Origin: Oscillospiraceae bacterium
Lineage (GTDB): Bacteria > Bacillota > Clostridia > Oscillospirales > Ruminococcaceae
DNA length: 64,000 bases
Assembly (NCBI GenBank): GCA_902766785.1
Contig: CACXEO010000096.1
Location: forward strand, 62,001 to 126,000
Direction: 5' to 3'
This document shows positions 59,154 through 64,000 of the stretch, one piece after another. The position numbers were made by a program, and so were the translations under genes. The notes under the pieces were generated by a model. The model was not told the DNA's origin, did no database searches, and saw only the letters and a list, made by a program, of their open reading frames with translations. The stretch's first letter is position 1. Every line of letters begins with the position of its first letter.

Positions 59154-59591
59154 CTATTTTCCCGTCGAGCCAAACCCGCCTGCCCCGCGTTCGGTTGGAT
59201 CGAGTTCAGCGACCTCACGAAGCTCCGGCAGGCAGACCGGAGCCAGGATCATCTGGGCAATTCGTTCAAACGGGGCCACCGTATACGGCTCTTTCCCTAT
59301 ATTGGTTAGGGTTACCAAAATTTCACCCCTATAATCACTGTCTATGACACCCACACAATTTGCCGGGATAATTCCGTACTTTGTCGCAAGCCCGCTTCTG
59401 GCATAGACAAAAGCTGCAAGCCCAGGCGAGGGGATAGAAAGGGCAATCCCGGTGCCGATCCGCACCCGCTCACCGGGGCCGATCACAGCCGGTTCATCCA
59501 GCAGGGCGTACAAATCGTACCCCGCGCTCCCCTCCGTTGCGCGGAGCGGGGTTTTCGCCCTCGGGTCGGTCCTTTGAAATTCCAGTACCAT
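59154..59591 (-). CDS. dut: dUTP diphosphatase
   Basis: Dut hydrolyses dUTP to dUMP, keeping uracil out of DNA and feeding thymidylate synthesis. The 145-residue trimeric-type enzyme shows all five motifs: AGYDLYAL, ARSGLATKYGI, NCVGVIDSDYRGEI, PFERIAQMIL and the C-terminal RGAGGFGSTGK. ATG 59591 lies 18 bp after the U32 peptidase stop. Length is normal. Confidence 0.96.
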   Translation of the reverse strand: MVLEFQRTDPRAKTPLRATEGSAGYDLYALLDEPAVIGPGERVRIGTGIALSIPSPGLAAFVYARSGLATKYGIIPANCVGVIDSDYRGEILVTLTNIGKEPYTVAPFERIAQMILAPVCLPELREVAELDPTERGAGGFGSTGK

Positions 59592-59609
59592 CTTTATAAA
59601 TCCTCTTTT

Positions 59610-61664
59610 CTATTCCACACCACGGTAATACAACCCACGGGTAAATTTACCGGCCGGTTTCACGCCCGTGCGGTACATTTCCCAGACGGCGGCGCACTCT
59701 TTTGCGCTTTCCCCAGTAAAATACAGCACGCCGAAATCGGCAAACCGGGTATCGCTGCCTTTATCCGAAAGGACAAGCGGCAGGCAGTTGTAAAGTTCAG
59801 CCAATTCACCGTCGCACCGCACCGGGAAACGGTTCCCCAGCCTGTCGGTCAAAAAACGGCCGCCGCAGCCCTTGCAACCTTTCCTCGCTCTAACAGGACA
59901 GTTGCGGAAAATCATCAGCGGCAAGCTTCCGTAAAGCACCAACCCCACCGGCACCGGTGAACGGAGGCGGGACGCCTGGCTGAGCTTCATCTCAAAAGAA
60001 ACGTTGAGGTCAGCCGCACCCAAAGCCGCAAACTCCGCCGCCGCAGCCGAGTTGGTCAGGTTCAGCCCGAACATTCCATGGACTGTAAACCCATATTTTC
60101 GAGCCAGCCTGAAGTGGCCGATATTTTGAGCCGCCGCATGGAAGAACCCCGCCTCTGCGGCTTCTTCCATCTGACAGTTCAGTTTTGTTTCACTGTACCG
60201 CACCCGGGGCAGTTCCAGTATCAGTTTGTCCTTTAACCAGAGCAGTTCATCCCGGTATTTCAGCGCTTCTTCCAAGGGAAGGTAACTATATTCCGCGTTA
60301 TCGGCAACCTCCCGGCTGACCTGTTCAAACCGGGAAAAACGGGGCCGCAATTCACAGCCACCCTTTGGGAATTCCCCGTTAAAAACAAACTCTTTCTCCG
60401 CAAAATTACGAACCCGCGGCGCTTTGCGAAGCGCGTCCAGCCGTTCGACCGCCTCCCGCCTCAAAGCGTTAAGGGCGGAGGATGGTAGGACCGGCTCCCC
60501 ATTTGAGCTGAACTCAAATTCTTTCAGATAATAGGGGGTTCCTCCCAATTTCCCCAAGGAGGATTCTGCACGTTCCCGGCCGGTCGGCCGGTTTAAGGCT
60601 TTTTCCGGAACCGGGCCGGCAACATCTACCCGGTTACCACAGCTATCTTCAACCGTTAACTCGGCCGGGCTTCCCTCCTGCAGCAACAGTTTCATTTTTA
60701 AAGGAACCCGCTGTAAAACCGTTTTATTCTCCGCCGCCAGCCGCCCCAGCACCCCTCGGGCAGCAGTGACGTCCTCTTTTGAACGGACGCCGAACATTGA
60801 CACGTCCCGCCTGTTTTCAAGGTAGCCGTCCGTGAAGCCGCCGCGGGAAAAGACAGAACGCAGGGTGTCCAAATCCGGTTCGCCGCCGCGGAGCTTTTCA
60901 TAAACCGCGCGGACGGCGGCTCCCACATATTCCGGACGTTTCATACGCCCTTCAATTTTAAAGGAAGCCACCCCTATTTCCGCAAGCCTTTTCAGCTGGT
61001 CAAGAGCACATAAATCCTTTAAGGAAAGGTCGGCCGAACCGCTTCCCTCTACCGAAAACGGAAGACGGCAGGGCTGGGCGCATCCTCCCCGGTTGGCGCT
61101 GCGCGAGCCAATCATAGCGCTTAAGGTGCACTGCCCGGAAACGGACATACAGAGCGCTCCATGAACAAAAACCTCAAGCTCAATGGGGGACGCAGCGGCA
61201 ATTTCTTCAATTTCCCCCAGCGTGAGCTCCCGTGCAAGAACTGCACGCTTAAAACCCAGTTCTGCTGCCTGGAGCACGCCGGATAGGGATGTTACGCTCA
61301 TCTGGGTAGAAGCATGGCGCGGGATTTCCGGCGCCCACTCCCGCAGGAGAGCCGCTACCCCCAGGTCTTGTACAATAAATGCGTCCACCCCGGCCCTGCA
61401 GGCCGTTTGGACGCACTCTCTCAAAGCGGGGAACTCGCTGTCAAAGACAACCGTGTTGACCGCCTGGTATACTTTTGCGCCCGCCCGGTGGCAGAGCGAA
61501 ACAGCCCGCAAAAGCTCGTCCGGGCCAAAATTAGCCGCCGAGGCCCGGGCGGAAAAGCTTTTCTGCCCCAAATAAACCGCATCCGCCCCGCTGTTGACTG
61601 CGGCGCAGACAGCTTCAAAGCTGCCGGCAGGCGCCAGGATTTCCGGATAATCAGTTCGCTTCAT
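59610..61664 (-). CDS. U32-family peptidase / tRNA-rRNA hydroxylation protein (RlhA/TrhP-like)
   Basis: The 684-residue protein belongs to family U32. The N-terminal half has the family block APAGSFEAVCAAVNSGADA and HGALCMSVSGQCTLSAM followed by NRGGCAQPCRLPF, Cys residues likely to bind an iron-sulfur cluster. The C-terminal part carries the extra domain of large U32 members and a CPVRARKGCKGCGG cluster. Characterised relatives (RlhA, TrhP) hydroxylate RNA bases rather than cut proteins. ATG 61664 overlaps the end of zapA by 14 bp with a weak ribosome binding site. Closest functional subtype is not resolved. Confidence 0.87.
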   Translation of the reverse strand: MKRTDYPEILAPAGSFEAVCAAVNSGADAVYLGQKSFSARASAANFGPDELLRAVSLCHRAGAKVYQAVNTVVFDSEFPALRECVQTACRAGVDAFIVQDLGVAALLREWAPEIPRHASTQMSVTSLSGVLQAAELGFKRAVLARELTLGEIEEIAAASPIELEVFVHGALCMSVSGQCTLSAMIGSRSANRGGCAQPCRLPFSVEGSGSADLSLKDLCALDQLKRLAEIGVASFKIEGRMKRPEYVGAAVRAVYEKLRGGEPDLDTLRSVFSRGGFTDGYLENRRDVSMFGVRSKEDVTAARGVLGRLAAENKTVLQRVPLKMKLLLQEGSPAELTVEDSCGNRVDVAGPVPEKALNRPTGRERAESSLGKLGGTPYYLKEFEFSSNGEPVLPSSALNALRREAVERLDALRKAPRVRNFAEKEFVFNGEFPKGGCELRPRFSRFEQVSREVADNAEYSYLPLEEALKYRDELLWLKDKLILELPRVRYSETKLNCQMEEAAEAGFFHAAAQNIGHFRLARKYGFTVHGMFGLNLTNSAAAAEFAALGAADLNVSFEMKLSQASRLRSPVPVGLVLYGSLPLMIFRNCPVRARKGCKGCGGRFLTDRLGNRFPVRCDGELAELYNCLPLVLSDKGSDTRFADFGVLYFTGESAKECAAVWEMYRTGVKPAGKFTRGLYYRGVE

Positions 61665-62040
61665 CGGCGTCAATATTTCTTCGGAGCTGTTTGAGGCCAA
61701 GCTCCGTCTTAAGTGTTTCAATCTCACGCTCACGCTCTTCCAGTTCTCTGCGCAGGCTGTCGGCTTCGGCCCGGGCCGTCCCCGCTTCTTCCACGTAATT
61801 GCGGATTTCGCCGCGTATATTGTCCATATCCGAAGTGGTTTTATAGCTGTCATCCATCAGGGACAGGCCTACAAGGATGGCGGCGGAAGAAAGGGAGAGG
61901 GTGTCGTTATTCTCCATCATCTCGGTTATTTTATGGTCGAGCCGCCCGGCCAGCTGCTGAACATAGGCCGGCCGTTCATCAGTTTGCAGAGAATATTCTT
62001 TCCCGCAGATTGTAATTTTCACTTTATTCTCTTTCAACAT
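61651..62040 (-). CDS. zapA: Cell division protein ZapA
   Basis: ZapA bundles FtsZ filaments and stabilises the Z ring. The 129-residue protein has the globular N-terminal VKITICGKEYSLQTDE, the linker LSLSSAAILVGLSLMDD and a C-terminal coiled coil (about 75-120). ATG 62040 follows AGGTGGA. It overlaps the U32 gene, so the two are translated together, a pairing seen in other Firmicutes. Confidence 0.93.
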   Translation of the reverse strand: MLKENKVKITICGKEYSLQTDERPAYVQQLAGRLDHKITEMMENNDTLSLSSAAILVGLSLMDDSYKTTSDMDNIRGEIRNYVEEAGTARAEADSLRRELEEREREIETLKTELGLKQLRRNIDADEAN

Positions 62041-62120
62041 ACTGTTCCACCTACTTTACTCATTCTATTAAATTTTATTATACCTGATTTTATTTCAGAA
62101 AGAAAGCAGAAAAAGGCGGA

Positions 62121-62669
62121 TTACCGTTCTTTGAGTAATCCCTCCAGCACAGCTGTTTTCAAAACTGCAATTTGGGTTTTACAGTCAGGCAGATCTCCGC
62201 CCATTACCATGGATAAAAGCCTCCGGAGAGGAACTTTCTCAACATTTAAAAACTCCCCCTCGTCCAGCTTCTGGCTGGAAAAGGAAAGACCTTTGGCTAA
62301 AAAGATTGGAATGATTTCCTCGCAGTAGGCCGGGGTTGGAAAAATTTCCCCAAGCGGGATATACTCCTGCGCCACGGCGCCGATTTCTTCAAGCAGCTCG
62401 CGCTTGCCGCATTCAAGGGCGTCTTCCCCGTAGTTGAGCTTACCCGCCGGAATTTCCAGCACAACCTCCCCGGCGCCGTGGCGGTACTGCCGTACCATAT
62501 AAACAGTTCCGTCCTGATCGAGCGGCAGGATTCCAACCCCGCCCGGATGCTCTACAATTTCCCTGGCAGCCTCCCTGCCGTTTTCAAGCGCCACCATATC
62601 CCGGCGCAGGTTTATGATTTTCCCCTCGTAGAGCCGTTCCGACGAGAGTACGGTTTCTTCCAGTTTCAA
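62121..62669 (-). CDS. NUDIX hydrolase, ADP-ribose pyrophosphatase type
   Basis: The 182-residue protein has a complete Nudix box, GKLNYGEDALECGKRELLEE followed by IG, preceded by MVRQYRHGAGEVVLEIPAG as in ADP-ribose pyrophosphatases. It likely cleaves ADP-ribose to AMP and ribose 5-phosphate. The start is a TTG at 62669 with GGGGAGG 7 bases upstream; the nearby ATG is out of frame. It is the first gene of the NUDIX-zapA-U32-dut run on the minus strand. Confidence 0.93.
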   Translation of the reverse strand: MKLEETVLSSERLYEGKIINLRRDMVALENGREAAREIVEHPGGVGILPLDQDGTVYMVRQYRHGAGEVVLEIPAGKLNYGEDALECGKRELLEEIGAVAQEYIPLGEIFPTPAYCEEIIPIFLAKGLSFSSQKLDEGEFLNVEKVPLRRLLSMVMGGDLPDCKTQIAVLKTAVLEGLLKER

Positions 62670-62705
62670 TTCATTTCCTCCCCTGCAGTAAAAACTTCTG
62701 CCCAT

Positions 62706-63044
62706 TCATTATAACAACTGAAGCCGCAGGCTTCAACCTCTGTACGTTAAAAGGTTCCCGGGAGTCACAGGCAAGTTTTGTGTTAATTAGTTGGAGTGCG
62801 GCTTCCACTGTAAAATCCCCCATGGCGGACATGCCTTGCAAAAAACGGGTTTATTTTATAGCGGTAACGCATCAGAAATTTAGCCACAGGAAAATTTCTA
62901 CAGTACGAGGCAAAAGTCAACCGGCAAAACTGCTAAAGCCGAAAATACTGCCAAGCTGTTATCACATAAATTTTACCCCGGTTCAATATAATGTCTTTGC
63001 AGCTGTGCCGTTCGAGGGCACAATACACCTTTCCGGAGGAGCTT
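62706..63044. other. Gene-free stretch before the M14-like gene
   Basis: No coding frame with a ribosome binding site was found. A TATAAT at about 62988 could serve the following gene, but no good -35 is visible. There are no strong hairpins. Confidence 0.4.
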
Positions 63045-63929
63045 ATGCTAGAAGACCTGTTTTCCTATGGGTTCTGTTATGACAGGATCGTCGAATTTTT
63101 AAACAACTGCCGCAGGGCCTGCCCCACCCTGCGCGCTATCCCGATGGGGAAGAGCAGCTGCGGACGGAAACTGCCCGCGGTCGCTATTGGCAATCTCAAA
63201 AATCCCGTCCTGTTCGTCTCCGGTTTCTCAGCAGACGACCGGGTCGGCGTCCTGCTCCTGCTCCGCTTTCTTTCCGATATTACCGATCAAAATGACTCCC
63301 AGGGGATTATTACCGCGGGGAATCTCCCCAAATTTTTTGAGCGGGGCGGGCTGATCCTTCTTCCAATGGTCAATCCGGACGGATTTGAAATTGCTTCGCA
63401 AGGGGCGGATACCGCAGGATACCTGAAAAAGCTTGTTCAGATGCTTCAAACCCGCACAGAGGGAAACTGGTTTTGCTCCGCCACCGGGGTAGACCTCAGC
63501 CGGAACTACGATATTGCCTTTGATTTTGATACCGCACAAAAAAAGCGTGCCGGAGAATCCGGTTTTCCCGGCAGCCGTCCCGAGAGCGAAGCGGAGACCA
63601 AAGCAGTAGCGCGGCTGTGCGCCGCATTCCACTTCAAACGGATTGTTGAATTCCGCACCCCGGGTGAAGCTGTGCTGCCGGCCTACGGCAGGAATACACC
63701 TACGAATGCCCGCATCAGTGGAGAGCTCATTGCAAATTCCTGCGGATATAGCCTGTTAAGCCCTTCAGAATCCTTTGAACGCGGCAGTTTTAAAGACTGG
63801 TTCGCATCCCATAGTGGGCGCGAGGGCTATACAATAAAAGCCGGACGGAGCAACCCAGTCCCCGAAGAAGACCTGGAGCCGCTCTACGCCCGGCTGATGC
63901 AGACAATGCTGCTCTGTATGGTTTTATAG
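63045..63929 (+). CDS. M14-family carboxypeptidase homologue lacking catalytic residues
   Basis: The 294-residue protein has the frame of zinc carboxypeptidases of the D-glutamyl-DAP peptidase type: MVNPDGFE, GVDLSRNYD and FPGSRPESEAETKAV are all conserved landmarks. The catalytic sites are changed. Where active enzymes have HxxE, this has SGFSADDRVG; where they have the third zinc His (as in FHSTGE), it has EFRTPGEAV; and the catalytic Glu of YTIEVG is Lys in YTIKAGRSNPV. It is probably inactive as a metallopeptidase and may bind peptidoglycan peptides. ATG 63045 follows GGAGG. Confidence 0.82.
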   Translation: MLEDLFSYGFCYDRIVEFLNNCRRACPTLRAIPMGKSSCGRKLPAVAIGNLKNPVLFVSGFSADDRVGVLLLLRFLSDITDQNDSQGIITAGNLPKFFERGGLILLPMVNPDGFEIASQGADTAGYLKKLVQMLQTRTEGNWFCSATGVDLSRNYDIAFDFDTAQKKRAGESGFPGSRPESEAETKAVARLCAAFHFKRIVEFRTPGEAVLPAYGRNTPTNARISGELIANSCGYSLLSPSESFERGSFKDWFASHSGREGYTIKAGRSNPVPEEDLEPLYARLMQTMLLCMVL

Positions 63930-64000
63930 AACAGGCGGAGGCGAATTTTAACTGCCAAAGGCCAGCCGCTTTGCAAGAGATTTTCTGGAGGGCGAAAAAA

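Noticed and set aside
1..64000. CRISPR arrays, rRNA and tRNA genes
   Set aside because: No regularly spaced repeats, no rRNA core sequences and no cloverleaf with a T-loop consensus were found by eye; a tRNA search program would be needed to exclude tRNAs completely.

Overview
The window looks like a chromosome segment from a low-to-mid GC anaerobic Firmicute of class Clostridia, most likely near the Oscillospiraceae/Ruminococcaceae. The reasons are AGGAGG-type ribosome binding sites, frequent TTG and GTG starts, a T-box in front of alaS, SpoVG, an oxygen-sensitive class III ribonucleotide reductase with its activase, Mre/Min-type cell-shape genes, and clostridial families of unknown function. 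No rRNA, tRNA or CRISPR array was recognised.

Layout. 1-4421 (minus) is a type II fatty-acid operon, fabH-fabG-fabF-accB-fabZ-accC, read towards the left edge and cut there. 4687-6566 (plus) holds aroE-aroK and a LURP-one-like gene. 6894-18128 (minus) carries a YerB-like lipoprotein, a DHHW/MBOAT acyl-transfer pair, an RNase M5-like Toprim gene, holA, comEC, a phosphoribosyltransferase, a HIT protein and T-box-controlled alaS. 18589-25950 holds a class B PBP, guaA, a small RHH repressor, and a tandem of a CofE-like ligase and a second GuaA whose amidotransferase domain has decayed. About 25952-32749 is a visibly AT-richer integrated mobilizable element with an XRE regulator, an HTH/Xis-like gene, a tyrosine integrase, a MobC-like protein, an AAA ATPase, a MobV relaxase and TnpV. 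It lies directly behind the 3' end of the second guaA. 32792-42954 contains mscL, a DUF6483-like gene, a UroD/MtaA-like methyltransferase, a GH2 glycosidase, an MFS pump, a GNAT, murC, spoVG, a candidate small RNA and an AEC carrier. 43169-46318 is nrdD/nrdG with the glycyl-radical tail on its own gene. 46642-52812 holds an MFS transporter behind an attenuator-like leader, a serine hydrolase, a small XRE switch, aspS and hisS. 53153-59008 is mreB-mreC-mreD-pbp2-minD-mgsA. 59154-62669 is dut, a U32 peptidase, zapA and a NUDIX gene. The window closes with an M14-like carboxypeptidase that has lost its catalytic residues.

Themes. Most genes are housekeeping: lipid, aromatic and guanine nucleotide synthesis, aminoacyl-tRNA supply, and envelope growth and shape. 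The more unusual content is a series of paralogues or domains that keep their fold but lack the usual catalytic or partner elements: the GATase-less GuaA next to a CofE-like ligase, a ComEC with a decayed metallo-beta-lactamase tail, a MinD without MinC, MinE or a membrane-targeting tail, a split NrdD, and a pseudo-M14 peptidase. The CofE-like/GuaA2 pair is the best candidate here for an undescribed pathway. All functional statements come from reading motifs by eye; no database search was run.
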